A stretch of DNA of 64,000 bases from Limiplasma sp034927815 (GTDB lineage: Bacteria > Bacillota > Clostridia > Christensenellales > Aristaeellaceae), in assembly GCA_034927815.1 (NCBI GenBank), contig JAYFPK010000003.1, forward strand, positions 72,614 to 136,613, written 5' to 3'. This document shows positions 21,467-29,208 of the stretch, piece after piece. A program made the position numbers and the translations under genes. Below the pieces are notes generated by a model, which ran no database searches, was not told the DNA's origin, and saw nothing but the letters and a program-made list of their open reading frames with translations. How positions within the stretch are numbered: position 1 is the stretch's first letter; each line of letters starts with the position of its first letter.

Positions 21467-21494
21467 TTCGTGATCCTCCTCCCTTCGATGCGTT

Positions 21495-21518
21495 CGGGAG
21501 GGGCCAAAGCCCCTCCCG
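21495..21518 (-). repeat. GC-rich palindrome between yajC and the SH3 gene
   Basis: A 10-bp perfect stem with loop CAAA lies between two same-strand genes. A near-identical palindrome (20 of 22 bases) lies at 20173-20194 on the other side of the SH3 gene and transposase relic. Confidence 0.65.
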
Positions 21519-21542
21519 CTGCAGTTCATGCTGTTTGATTTT

Positions 21543-21929
21543 TTAGTTCAAGGCTTCGCTGTCATTCTCCACGGAAATCTCTTCCACGTTGCGGATGGCC
21601 CAGCGGGCAAAAATCAGTTTCACATTGTCCTTGCCCACGGACAGCTCGATGGTGTCGTCCTTGATGGCGGTGATGGTGCCGTAGATCCCGCCGATAGTGC
21701 AGATGCGGTCGCCCATCTTCAGGTTGGCGAGCATGTCCTTCACCTTTTTATCCTTCTTGCGCTGGGGACGGATCAAAAGGAAGTAGAATACCACGAACAT
21801 CAGCACCATGGGGATGATCATGCCCAGGAGTTCGCCGGTGCCACCGGCGGCAACCGCTCCATTGGCAGCGGCGCCCGTTGCTCCGGCGGCGTCTGCCAGA
21901 CCCGCAAGCATTTGAGAGAAAAATGTCAT
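21543..21929 (-). CDS. yajC: Preprotein translocase accessory subunit YajC
   Basis: This is a 128-residue protein with the YajC signature. A single membrane helix is followed by FYFLLIRPQRKKDKK and MLANLKMGDRICTIGGIYGTI. YajC associates with SecDF and the Sec translocon. The N-terminus before the helix is alanine/glycine rich. It has its own near-consensus promoter. In Clostridia it often lies close to scfA-scfB, and that linkage is kept here apart from the inserted segment. No secD or secF is in the window. Confidence 0.93.
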   Translation of the reverse strand: MTFFSQMLAGLADAAGATGAAANGAVAAGGTGELLGMIIPMVLMFVVFYFLLIRPQRKKDKKVKDMLANLKMGDRICTIGGIYGTITAIKDDTIELSVGKDNVKLIFARWAIRNVEEISVENDSEALN

Positions 21930-21964
21930 TTCAATTTGTACCCCTTTCCAAAATCGTCAGAACG

Positions 21965-21993
21965 ATTATAGCAAAGCGTCCAGGAAATGACAA
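21965..21993 (-). promoter_or_regulatory. Promoter of yajC
   Basis: On the minus strand TTGTCA (21988-21993) and TATAAT (21965-21970) are separated by 17 bases, 35 bases before the start. Confidence 0.7.
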
Positions 21994-22068
21994 GGAAAAT
22001 TATCTCTTTCCCTCTCATGCCGCTCCGTGGCGATGCGCGAATCCCCGAGCGGGCCGCTTTACGCCGCG

Positions 22069-22977
22069 TTACTCATTGGCTCCGGTGATGACGTTGGTAA
22101 GGAGGATTTCCCCGGTGCGCGCGTCCAGTACGACCCCGCAGTCCAAAGGAACGCCGTCCACGGGGATGTAGATGCTAAAGCCCCACGCGGGATTTTTCCC
22201 CTCCCGGATGTAAAAGTCCTCGTTTATCACCGTGCCGGCCTCCAGCGCATCCCTTCGCAGGCTGAACTCCTCCGCCAGGGCCTGATAGCCCAGCTGCAAG
22301 GCCTTCTCTTTTGGCATATCCTCCGGGCCGGGCTCCCCCTTGCGGACGATTTCGCCGTTCCACCATCCCTCGCCCTCCTTGAGCTGCCCAGGATCAATGG
22401 GCAGCGCCGTGGCCTGCGCCGGCGCGGCATTCTGGGCCGCGGCATAGGCCTTCCGGCTGTATTCATCGGCCGAGGCCCGGTCCCGCAGCGCCTTTTCCAT
22501 TTGCGGCTGCGCCCATATTGGGGAGGAAAGGTCGCCGTTTTGCCACAGGGCTTTGTCCGCCTCGTCATAGGACCAGGAAGCCTTCGCCTCGCCATTCTTC
22601 ATGACCACCCTGTATTCCCCCAGAAGGGAATCGGGGAAGCTGGCGGCGGTCAGGGTCACGGTCCACTCCTCGCCGTCCTTTGCCGCCGCCGTGTTAAACA
22701 GGCCCATGGTTTCGGCAGTCAATCCATAGGCGCGGGAAAGGGCCTGGCGCGCCCCGGTCACAGCCTCCGCCTGGGGCGAGCGCATCAGCGTGTACGCCAG
22801 CGCCGCCGCGGCCACCAAAATCAAGGTCATTGCCAGCACAAGGGCAACCGATTGCTTTTTCTTCATTTTTCTGCCTCCTACGATCTCTCTCATCAGTTCC
22901 GCATGCCGCTGCCCGGATACATACAAGCCGGAAAGATTCCCGTTCAGGCTGTCACGAATCGCATTGTTCCGCTTCAT
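22069..22977 (-). CDS. Putative membrane anti-sigma factor with PepSY-like exterior
   Basis: This is a 302-residue protein. A short cytoplasmic N-terminus (about 35 residues, ending GGRKMKKKQS) is followed by one membrane helix (SVALVLAMTLILVAAAALAYTL). The external part has repeated PepSY-like features (ARQALSRAYGL; WGFSIYIPVDGVPLDCGVVLDARTGEILL). The start at 22977 has GAGGGGAG nearby and overlaps the ECF sigma gene by 26 bases, a sign of translational coupling. The position and topology argue for an anti-sigma role, but no standard zinc-binding or ASD motif is seen, so this is inference. Confidence 0.65.
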   Translation of the reverse strand: MKRNNAIRDSLNGNLSGLYVSGQRHAELMREIVGGRKMKKKQSVALVLAMTLILVAAAALAYTLMRSPQAEAVTGARQALSRAYGLTAETMGLFNTAAAKDGEEWTVTLTAASFPDSLLGEYRVVMKNGEAKASWSYDEADKALWQNGDLSSPIWAQPQMEKALRDRASADEYSRKAYAAAQNAAPAQATALPIDPGQLKEGEGWWNGEIVRKGEPGPEDMPKEKALQLGYQALAEEFSLRRDALEAGTVINEDFYIREGKNPAWGFSIYIPVDGVPLDCGVVLDARTGEILLTNVITGANE

Positions 22978-23494
22978 CGAAATCACTCCCCTCCGGTTCA
23001 TAGCGAAGCAGCGCATATGCCTTTTTCAGCCGATGCTGTATGGCGCTGCGGCTGAGGTGCAGCGCCTCCCCCACCTCGGCCATGGTCATGTCATGGAAAT
23101 AGTACAACAGAATCACCTGCTTGTATTTGGCCGGAAGCCGCATCACGTCCAAAAAGAGGGCGCGGGACTCGCTCACCACGTCGGGAAACACCAAGGGCAG
23201 GTCCTCGATTGCCTTGGTGAGGTCCGTATGCCGCAGCCAGGCGGAGCGCCTGTAATCCTTGCACGTGTTCATGGCGATGCGCATGATCCAGGTTTTCGCC
23301 GTGCTGGCGTTTCGCCCCTCAAAGCGGTCCATATTGCGCCACACCTTCACGAAGGTATCTTGCAGAGCGTCCTCTGCCAGGGCGCGGTCCGCCAGATAGA
23401 CGAAGCACATCCGCAGGACCGCGTCGCCGTATTCAGTGAGCCATGCTTCCAGCCGCTGCTCCCGAACCTCGCCCGGTACCAAAGCGATGTTCAC
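22952..23494 (-). CDS. ECF-type RNA polymerase sigma factor
   Basis: This is a 180-residue sigma-70 family ECF factor. Region 2 is seen at DAVLRMCFVYLADRALAEDALQDTFVKVWRN. Region 4 contains LPAKYKQVILLYYFHDMTMAEVGEALHLSRSAIQHRLKKA, a helix-turn-helix. The start is GTG, preceded by AAGGAGGTGA, the best ribosome site in the area. The membrane partner overlaps its end. Its own promoter may contain an ECF-like -10 (CGTCTA), which would allow self-activation. The stress it responds to is not visible. Confidence 0.92.
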   Translation of the reverse strand: MNIALVPGEVREQRLEAWLTEYGDAVLRMCFVYLADRALAEDALQDTFVKVWRNMDRFEGRNASTAKTWIMRIAMNTCKDYRRSAWLRHTDLTKAIEDLPLVFPDVVSESRALFLDVMRLPAKYKQVILLYYFHDMTMAEVGEALHLSRSAIQHRLKKAYALLRYEPEGSDFDEAEQCDS

Positions 23495-23518
23495 TTCCGC
23501 TCACCTCCTTACACTGAT

Positions 23519-23545
23519 TAGACGATGGTAGGATGGGCAAATGCC
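23519..23545 (-). promoter_or_regulatory. Possible self-activated ECF promoter
   Basis: On the minus strand GGCATT (23540-23545) lies 15 bases before CGTCTA (23519-23524), 25 bases from the GTG start. CGTC at -10 is typical of ECF promoters; the -35 is only loosely like GGAAC. Confidence 0.35.
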
Positions 23546-23571
23546 AATGCCCGGAAAAAGAAAAGGATGGC

Positions 23572-23597
23572 AAAAGGACGCCCTTGGGCGTCCTTTT
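23572..23597. terminator. Terminator after the U32 peptidase gene
   Basis: This is an almost perfect palindrome with arms AAAAGGACGCCC and GGGCGTCCTTTT and a T run on both strands. It closes the ylbF-mltG-U32 operon and separates it from the ECF promoter. Confidence 0.8.
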
Positions 23598-23632
23598 GCT
23601 GTGGAAGGGGGAACCGGCCCGCCCCCCCGGGA

Positions 23633-24892
23633 TCATGCATGGCTTTTGTCCACCGGCCTGTGGTTGCGGTTGGGGCCCCGCAGCAGGTCTCCGGCCTCAA
23701 CGGCAAAGGGAAAGGCCATCAGAAGCCTTGTGCCCGCCACGCCTGCGGTTTGGATTTCCTCCCCTGTGTCCGCCAGACGCAGGCTCTCCACCAGGAAGGC
23801 TTTGCTTCCCGAAGGGGTCAATACCTCCAAAGCATCCCCCGCATAGAACCGGTTTTTCAGGACCACGGTGGCGGCCTCCCCCGCCGCCGCGCCGGAGGCC
23901 ACGTCCCCCACATACTCCATGGATTGCTCAAAGCCCTCCGCCCCCGCCGGGGGCTGGGGCGCGCCATAGAAGAACCCGGTGTTGCTACGGCGGTGGCTGG
24001 CCTTGCCCAATTCAGCCATCAATTCCGGCAAAGCCGCCAGGTACGCCGCCTCCCCCTGTAATTCCAGCAGGTCCAGGGCCCGGCGGTAGGCCCCCACCAC
24101 GGTGGCTACATAGTAGGCGGTTTTCATGCGGCCCTCGATTTTCAGGCTGGCGATCCCCGCCTCTTTCAGCGCATGGAGATGCTCCATCATGCACAGGTCG
24201 TAGGCGGAAAATAAATAGGTTCCCCGCTCATCCTCCATCACGGGCAAATACTCCCCGGGCCTTTTCTCCTCCACCACATGGTACTGCCAGCGGCAGGGCT
24301 GGGCGCACTGGCCCCTATTGCCGCTGCGGCCGGTCAACGCGCCGCTGAGGAGGCACCGCCCGCTGTAAGCCACGCACATGGCCCCGTGCACAAAGGCCTC
24401 CAGCTCCACTTCCCCGGGCAATCCCGCCCTCATGAGGCGGATGTCCTCCAGGCTCATCTCCCGGGAAAGCACCACCCTCTGGGCCCCTGCGGCCCGGTGC
24501 AGGTGCAGCGCGGCGCGGCTGTTCATCACATTGGCCTGGGTGCTGATGTGCAGCGGCAGTCCGGGCAACGCCTCCCCTAGCATCAGCGCCGCTCCGATAT
24601 CGCTGACGATGGCCCCGTCCACCCCCGCGGCCCAGGCCTGCCGGGCCGCCGCCAGCAAGCCCTCCATATCCCGGTCCAAAGGCAAAATGTTCAACGTCAC
24701 ATAAAAGCGCTTGCCAAGGGCCTGGGCGAGGCGCACCGCCTCCCCCAGGCCCTCTTCATCAAAATTTCCCGCAAAGGCCCGAAGGCCAAAGCCCTTCATG
24801 CCGCCGTATACCGCGTCCGCGCCAAAGCGGAGGGCAGCCTTCAGCTGTTCCATGCCGCCGGCCGGGGCCAGCAGCTCCATTCGTTTGCCCAT
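23633..24892 (-). CDS. Peptidase U32 family protein
   Basis: This 419-residue protein belongs to the U32 family. It begins with MELLAPAGGMEQLKAALRFG after four residues and carries the family signature (LEAFVHGAMCVAYSGRCLLS followed by GNRGQCAQPCR), which contains the cluster-binding cysteines. Family members act in tRNA and rRNA hydroxylation (TrhP, RlhA) or were named as collagenases; hydroxylation of tRNA uridine 34 is the better-supported role for this branch. It begins two bases after mltG and is probably translated with it. The first ATG is kept as the start, although an internal ATG four codons on is possible. Confidence 0.88.
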   Translation of the reverse strand: MGKRMELLAPAGGMEQLKAALRFGADAVYGGMKGFGLRAFAGNFDEEGLGEAVRLAQALGKRFYVTLNILPLDRDMEGLLAAARQAWAAGVDGAIVSDIGAALMLGEALPGLPLHISTQANVMNSRAALHLHRAAGAQRVVLSREMSLEDIRLMRAGLPGEVELEAFVHGAMCVAYSGRCLLSGALTGRSGNRGQCAQPCRWQYHVVEEKRPGEYLPVMEDERGTYLFSAYDLCMMEHLHALKEAGIASLKIEGRMKTAYYVATVVGAYRRALDLLELQGEAAYLAALPELMAELGKASHRRSNTGFFYGAPQPPAGAEGFEQSMEYVGDVASGAAAGEAATVVLKNRFYAGDALEVLTPSGSKAFLVESLRLADTGEEIQTAGVAGTRLLMAFPFAVEAGDLLRGPNRNHRPVDKSHA

Positions 24893-24894
24893 GG

Positions 24895-26082
24895 CTACAT
24901 GCCCCGCTCCTGGTCATAGGCCTGCCACAGGGGCGCATAAATCTGCACGGCCCTGTCGTGCTCCTCCTGGGTCTTGCTGAAATGCAACTCCCCGGTATCC
25001 GGGTCCTTGCTGCAGAAATACAGGTACCGCTCCGCCACAAAGACCTCGTCCGGATACAGGGCGGCCTTGATGGCCTCCGCCGAGGGGTTGCAGATGGGCC
25101 CCAGGGGCAGCCCCGCGTGCAGGTAGGTGTTATAGGGGGACTCCACGGACAGGTCGCTGCGCCTCAGGCTCATGCGGCGCTCCCCCGTGATGTAGTGGAT
25201 GGTCACGTCGCTGCCCAAAGTCATCTTGCTGTCCAGGCGGTTGTGGAACACCGCGGAAACCTTGGCGAAATCCGGAGATTTGGCTTCCTTCTCAATCAAG
25301 GAGGCCAGGGTCAGCACCTGGTCTATGGTCAGCTTCTCCTGGGCGGCTTGCTCCTGCCACTCAAAGCTGAATACCTTGTCCGTTTGGTCCAGGAATTTTT
25401 TCAGGATGTCGGTGGCGCTGGCCGTGGTGTACACCTCGTAGGTGTTGGGGGACAGGTATCCCTCCAGGAGGTACTTGCGCTCCTGGATCCGGTCGGTTTT
25501 CAGCTCCTCCTGGATGAAGTAGTAATCCGTCAGCCCTTCCCCGGTACGGCACTGGGCCAAAAACGCGCTTTCATCGGCGATGACCCCCTGCTGCTTCAGC
25601 TGGGCCGCCAAGTCCTCCACCGTCCAGCCGGGGATCAAGGTGATCTTGGCGGTGATGGGCCGCCCATCCCCGGTGGTGAGCTTATCGGCGATGGCAAACA
25701 TGTCCATGCTCTTGCTGAGCTGGTAATCCCCGGCCTGAATCTTCTGCCCCAGGCCCGCGAAATCGCAGTAATACTTAAAAACGGAGCGGTTTTTGATAAG
25801 CCCCTGCTGCTCCAGGCTTCCCGCCACCTTGGTGAGGCTGGAACCGCTGGCGATGGAAAAGGGAACCTCCGTGGTATCCTGTGGGTCCACAGCGCTTAAA
25901 AACTGCTGGTCGATCACCCCGTAGCCCGTGGAGAGCAGCCCAAAAACCAGCACCAGCGCCGCCAGGCCGATCAGCACAGGGCGCAGGATATGCCAGATGC
26001 CGCTATACCAATAAAATCCATATTCCCGCTCATCCCGCAAGGACTCGTGGTCGTACTCCTTGGTTCTTCTGTTTCTAGCCAA
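24895..26082 (-). CDS. mltG: Endolytic transglycosylase MltG
   Basis: This is a 395-residue YceG-like protein with one N-terminal membrane helix (PVLIGLAALVLVFGLLSTGY), a LysM-like segment and the catalytic domain. The active-site region LASLIEKEAK and the C-terminal LPLGPICNPSAEAIKAALYP match the family. MltG cuts nascent glycan strands and sets their length. The start is TTG at 26082 with AAGGGGGAG five bases upstream, since no suitable ATG exists before the helix. It follows ylbF by 13 bases. Confidence 0.94.
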   Translation of the reverse strand: MARNRRTKEYDHESLRDEREYGFYWYSGIWHILRPVLIGLAALVLVFGLLSTGYGVIDQQFLSAVDPQDTTEVPFSIASGSSLTKVAGSLEQQGLIKNRSVFKYYCDFAGLGQKIQAGDYQLSKSMDMFAIADKLTTGDGRPITAKITLIPGWTVEDLAAQLKQQGVIADESAFLAQCRTGEGLTDYYFIQEELKTDRIQERKYLLEGYLSPNTYEVYTTASATDILKKFLDQTDKVFSFEWQEQAAQEKLTIDQVLTLASLIEKEAKSPDFAKVSAVFHNRLDSKMTLGSDVTIHYITGERRMSLRRSDLSVESPYNTYLHAGLPLGPICNPSAEAIKAALYPDEVFVAERYLYFCSKDPDTGELHFSKTQEEHDRAVQIYAPLWQAYDQERGM

Positions 26083-26095
26083 CCCGTCTCCCCCT

Positions 26096-26452
26096 TTACA
26101 TGCCAGGCAAATCAAACTCGAGCCCGGCGGCGGCGGCAAGCTGTCCAAACACATCCCCCGCCAGCTTTTGCACCCGAAGCTGCGCCAGCAAATACTGCGC
26201 CACCTCGTTGTTCATGTACAACAGGCTGGAAAGCTGCGAAAACCGCTGCACCGTATCCTCGTCCGCTTCCTTCCCAGCCATGGCCGCCATCTGCAATACG
26301 GCCTGCGTCTTTTGGTATTCCTTCAGCAAGGTGCGGTTGGTTTCATCGCTCATCACAGCTTCCTTCAGGCCGCTGTAAAGGATGTACTCCTCGCTCTCCC
26401 GGATGGCCTGAGCCAGCCGCTCCGTGGCCACTTCAATCTCGTGCTGAGGCAT
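26096..26452 (-). CDS. YlbF/YmcA family protein
   Basis: This is a 118-residue helical protein of the YlbF family (DUF964). In Bacillus subtilis YlbF, YmcA and YaaT form the Y-complex, which stimulates RNase Y processing and affects sporulation and competence. The central region (LLKEYQKTQAVLQMAAMAGKE) and the LSSLLYMNNEV stretch fit the family. The ATG at 26452 follows AAGGAGGGA. It is the first gene of an operon with mltG and the U32 gene. Which Y-complex member it equals cannot be said from the sequence alone. Confidence 0.82.
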   Translation of the reverse strand: MPQHEIEVATERLAQAIRESEEYILYSGLKEAVMSDETNRTLLKEYQKTQAVLQMAAMAGKEADEDTVQRFSQLSSLLYMNNEVAQYLLAQLRVQKLAGDVFGQLAAAAGLEFDLPGM

Positions 26453-26561
26453 GCGCTCCCTCCTTGCCCTACATTCGCACTCTAGTATACCGCAACGGCC
26501 CAAAAATTTCATTCCTTTTTTGAACCTTTGGCATGGCGAAGCTGTAAATCCTTCAAGTCCC

Positions 26562-26591
26562 TTCATAGGCCGGGCTCCCTACGCATATCCT
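26562..26591 (+). promoter_or_regulatory. Sigma-E-type promoter of spoIVA
   Basis: TTCATA (26562-26567) lies 16 bases upstream of CATATCCT (26584-26591), which fits the mother-cell sigma-E pattern ATA - 16 - CATANNNT. The predicted transcript begins about 25 bases before the GTG start, leaving the ribosome site GGAGGG intact. spoIVA is a known sigma-E gene in Bacillus. Confidence 0.65.
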
Positions 26592-26623
26592 CCCACAAGC
26601 GTACATTCAAGGAGGGTATCACC

Positions 26624-28108
26624 GTGAAGGAAAAACCATTTAACCTGTACAGGGATATCGCTGAGCGCACCGACGGCGATGTGTACATCGGCGTGGTGGG
26701 ACCGGTGCGAACGGGCAAAAGTACTTTTATCAGCCGGTTCATGGAGGAGCTTGTGTTACCCAACATGCCCCAAAGCCCCAAGCGCTCCAGGGTGGCGGAC
26801 GAACTCCCCCAAAGCGGCAGCGGGCGCACCATCATGACCACCCAGCCCAAGTTCGTGCCCAGCGAGGCCGTGACTGTCTCCATGAGCGACCAGGCCACTG
26901 TGCGCATCCGCATGGTGGACAGCGTGGGGTACATGGTGGACGGGGCCTTGGGCACTGAGGAGGACGGCAGCGCCCGCATGGTGCACACCCCCTGGTTTGA
27001 CCACGACATCCCCTTTGAGCAGGCCGCGGAGATCGGCACCCGGAAGGTGATCGCGGAGCACGCCACCATCGGGCTGGTAATGACCACGGACGGAAGCATC
27101 ACCGAGCTGCCCAGGGAGGTGTATGTGGACCCGGAGGCCCGGGTGGTGAACGAGCTCAAGCAGCTTGGCAAGCCCTTTGTCATGGTCCTCAACTCCCGCA
27201 CCCCCCAGGACGAAAAAACCCTGAAGCTTCGGGACAGCCTCAGCCAGCGCTACGACGTGCCCGTGCTCTCCTTGAACGTCAAGGAGATGGAGCTGAGCGA
27301 TATCCAGAACGTCTTTGAGCAGGTGCTCTTCCAGTTCCCCCTGCGGGAGATCCGTATGACCGTGCCCGCGTGGCTGCATGCCCTGGATGAAAACCACTGG
27401 CTCATCCGCCATGTGCTGGAGCTGGTGCAAAGCGGGGCGTCTAGCGTCAGCAAAATGCGGGACCATGGGAACTTCACCGCCGCCTTCGCGGATTCCCCCT
27501 ACTCCGAGGGCATCGTCACCGACGGCATCGACCTGGGCCAGGGGCGGCTGCGCTTTGCCCTTCCCCTGCGGGAAGGCCTGTTCAACCGCGTGCTGGGGGA
27601 GGAGTGCGGCACGGAGATCCGGGGGGACGCCCACCTGCTGCGGCTGATGAAGGAGCTGGTAACGGCCAAGACCGAGTACGACCACGTGGCCCAGGCCCTG
27701 AAAAGCGTGAGGGAAACCGGCTACGGCCTGGTGACCCCCACCATGGGCGAGCTCACCCTTCAGGAGCCGGAGATCGTCCAGCAGGGCAGCCGCTTTGGAT
27801 TGAAGCTCAAAGCCCACGCCCCCTCCTTGCACATGATCCGGGTGGACATCGAGACCGAGGTGTCCCCGGTGGTGGGCACGGAAAAGCAAAGCGAGGAATT
27901 GGTGCGCTACCTGCTGGAGGAGTTCGAAAACGATCCCCAGCGGATCTGGAACACCAACTTCTTTGGCAAGAGCCTTCACGAGCTGGTGCGGGAGGGGCTC
28001 AGCAACAAGCTGATGCGCATGCCCGCCGACGCCCAGGAGAAGGTACAGGAGACCCTTTCCAAGATCATCAACGAGGGCAATGGCGGCATGATCTGCATCT
28101 TGCTGTAG
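26624..28108 (+). CDS. spoIVA: Stage IV sporulation protein A
   Basis: This is a 494-residue protein, almost the length of Bacillus SpoIVA. The N-terminal GTPase-like ATPase domain holds the P-loop GPVRTGKS at 26-33. The C-terminus ends in the short hydrophobic ICILL typical of SpoIVA, which anchors at the forespore surface through SpoVM. SpoIVA polymerises with ATP hydrolysis to form the coat basement layer and is needed for cortex assembly. The start is GTG at 26624 with GGAGGG seven bases upstream; the frame is open further upstream without support. A sigma-E-type promoter precedes it. Confidence 0.97.
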   Translation: MKEKPFNLYRDIAERTDGDVYIGVVGPVRTGKSTFISRFMEELVLPNMPQSPKRSRVADELPQSGSGRTIMTTQPKFVPSEAVTVSMSDQATVRIRMVDSVGYMVDGALGTEEDGSARMVHTPWFDHDIPFEQAAEIGTRKVIAEHATIGLVMTTDGSITELPREVYVDPEARVVNELKQLGKPFVMVLNSRTPQDEKTLKLRDSLSQRYDVPVLSLNVKEMELSDIQNVFEQVLFQFPLREIRMTVPAWLHALDENHWLIRHVLELVQSGASSVSKMRDHGNFTAAFADSPYSEGIVTDGIDLGQGRLRFALPLREGLFNRVLGEECGTEIRGDAHLLRLMKELVTAKTEYDHVAQALKSVRETGYGLVTPTMGELTLQEPEIVQQGSRFGLKLKAHAPSLHMIRVDIETEVSPVVGTEKQSEELVRYLLEEFENDPQRIWNTNFFGKSLHELVREGLSNKLMRMPADAQEKVQETLSKIINEGNGGMICILL

Positions 28109-28177
28109 GGGGCGGGGACGGACGAAACGGCGGGAGGACGGGGCGGGGAACGTTGGGGCGCTGATCCCAAACCCCTG

Positions 28178-28200
28178 CTTAGGGGTATGATGCCCCTAAG
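28178..28200. repeat. Palindrome, left member of a related pair
   Basis: An 8-bp perfect stem (CTTAGGGG / CCCCTAAG, loop TATGATG) is followed by AGCCCAC. A similar palindrome followed by ACCCAC lies at 29387-29413, so the pair encloses the cytochrome module. Confidence 0.6.
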
Positions 28201-28231
28201 AGCCCACCTTTAGGGATACTTGAAAAAATTT

Positions 28232-28258
28232 GCGGGGAAGCGGCTTTCGCTTCCCCGC
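28232..28258. terminator. GC-rich hairpin after spoIVA
   Basis: An 11-bp perfect stem (GCGGGGAAGCG and its complement, loop GCTTT) lies 124 bases after spoIVA. The A run on its left becomes a T run on the minus strand, so it would terminate minus-strand transcripts better than spoIVA. Confidence 0.45.
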
Positions 28259-28299
28259 TGTCATGCGCCCCAAAATATGCGTTTCCATCCTGGCATTTC

Positions 28300-28328
28300 T
28301 TGACAAATATAGGGGTATGTCCTATTAT
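28300..28328 (+). promoter_or_regulatory. Promoter of the cytochrome module
   Basis: TTGACA (28300-28305) and TATTAT (28323-28328) with 17-base spacing form a near-consensus sigma-A promoter 54 bases before the lipoprotein start. Confidence 0.75.
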
Positions 28329-28381
28329 TTTTTGTAAAGGGACGCCAAGTAGGCAACGAAAAAGAATTGGAGGGATTTGGG

Positions 28382-28756
28382 ATGAAAAAACACAGAATCT
28401 TTTTGATCGCCGTCGCCATTTTACTGCTGCTCATGAGCCCCGGCTGCACCCCGCAACCGCCGACGAACGTTGCGTCCGGCAGTCCTCAGCCAAGCGCCGC
28501 GTCCGACAGCTCTCAGAATCCCCAGCTGGAACTGACCCTTGAGGAGCTTGCGGCCTACGATGGAAAGGACGGGAACCCGGCTTATATCGCTGTTGACGGC
28601 GTCATTTATGATGTGAGCGGCAGTTCCAGATGGAAAAACGGGGAGCATAACGGGTACTCCGCCGGGCAGGATCTTACGGATAAAATCAAAAGTGTCTCTC
28701 CTCACGGGCTCTCCGTGCTTACAAGGATGCCGGTCATGGGGAAAATAGTAGAATAA
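28382..28756 (+). CDS. Cytochrome b5-like heme-binding lipoprotein
   Basis: This is a 124-residue exported protein. A signal sequence ends at a probable lipidated cysteine (LLLLMSPGC, C22). A serine/proline linker follows, and then a small cytochrome b5-like domain (about 50-124): LTLEELAAYDGKDGNPAYIA, IYDVSGSSRWKNGEHNG, SAGQDLT and SPHGLSVL. H89 and H108 are at the positions expected for the heme axial ligands. The lipobox is not perfect (P at -2). The ATG at 28382 follows GGAGG. It is transcribed from its own promoter with the membrane protein 20 bases downstream, with which it probably exchanges electrons. Confidence 0.8.
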   Translation: MKKHRIFLIAVAILLLLMSPGCTPQPPTNVASGSPQPSAASDSSQNPQLELTLEELAAYDGKDGNPAYIAVDGVIYDVSGSSRWKNGEHNGYSAGQDLTDKIKSVSPHGLSVLTRMPVMGKIVE

Positions 28757-28776
28757 ACGCGAAAGGGAAATGCAAG

Positions 28777-29169
28777 TTGTATAGAATACTAGGCATCATC
28801 AATGTGGCTTTGCTGATTGTCATCACCTCGCCTTACTGGCTGCGCCGGCTGGGCCAACTTTTTTTCCCGAAAAAGAAGCTTGCATCCACAAGGCTGATGA
28901 AGGTTCTGCGCGCTATGCACAAGCCGTTGGGCGTCTGTCTGCTGCTCATTGCCCTGGCGCACGGTTATCTGGCTTTGGGGGCGCTGCGGCCACATACGGG
29001 TACGCTGGCCGGGATCATGGTCCTCGCTGCCGTTGTGCTGGGAATCTTGTTTTACAAGAAGAAAAAAGTCGTATTTTTCAAATGGCATAAACGGGCGGCA
29101 TTGCTGACGGTGCTGCTGACGCTCTTGCATCTTTTGGTTCCCAATGCGCTCCGCTATCTCCTTGGCTGA
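28777..29169 (+). CDS. Four-helix membrane protein with two H-x13-H pairs (putative di-heme b-type cytochrome)
   Basis: This is a 130-residue membrane protein with four predicted helices (about 4-21, 50-69, 76-93, 105-122). Histidines 48 and 62, and 104 and 118, form two H-x13-H pairs on helices two and four. That spacing is used by ferric reductases and bc-type cytochromes to hold two stacked hemes. The start is TTG at 28777 after AAAGGG; no ATG fits. It follows the cytochrome b5-like lipoprotein. Electron transfer between membrane and exterior is inferred, not shown, and the electron donor and acceptor are unknown. Confidence 0.65.
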   Translation: MYRILGIINVALLIVITSPYWLRRLGQLFFPKKKLASTRLMKVLRAMHKPLGVCLLLIALAHGYLALGALRPHTGTLAGIMVLAAVVLGILFYKKKKVVFFKWHKRAALLTVLLTLLHLLVPNALRYLLG

Positions 29170-29208
29170 AAAAACAGCCGTTGGTTTAGGGCTGCCAGTT
29201 GAAAACGG

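Noticed and set aside
24012..24194. Small open frames inside the U32 gene and similar ones inside mltG and addB
   Set aside because: They are out-of-frame shadows without ribosome sites or domains.
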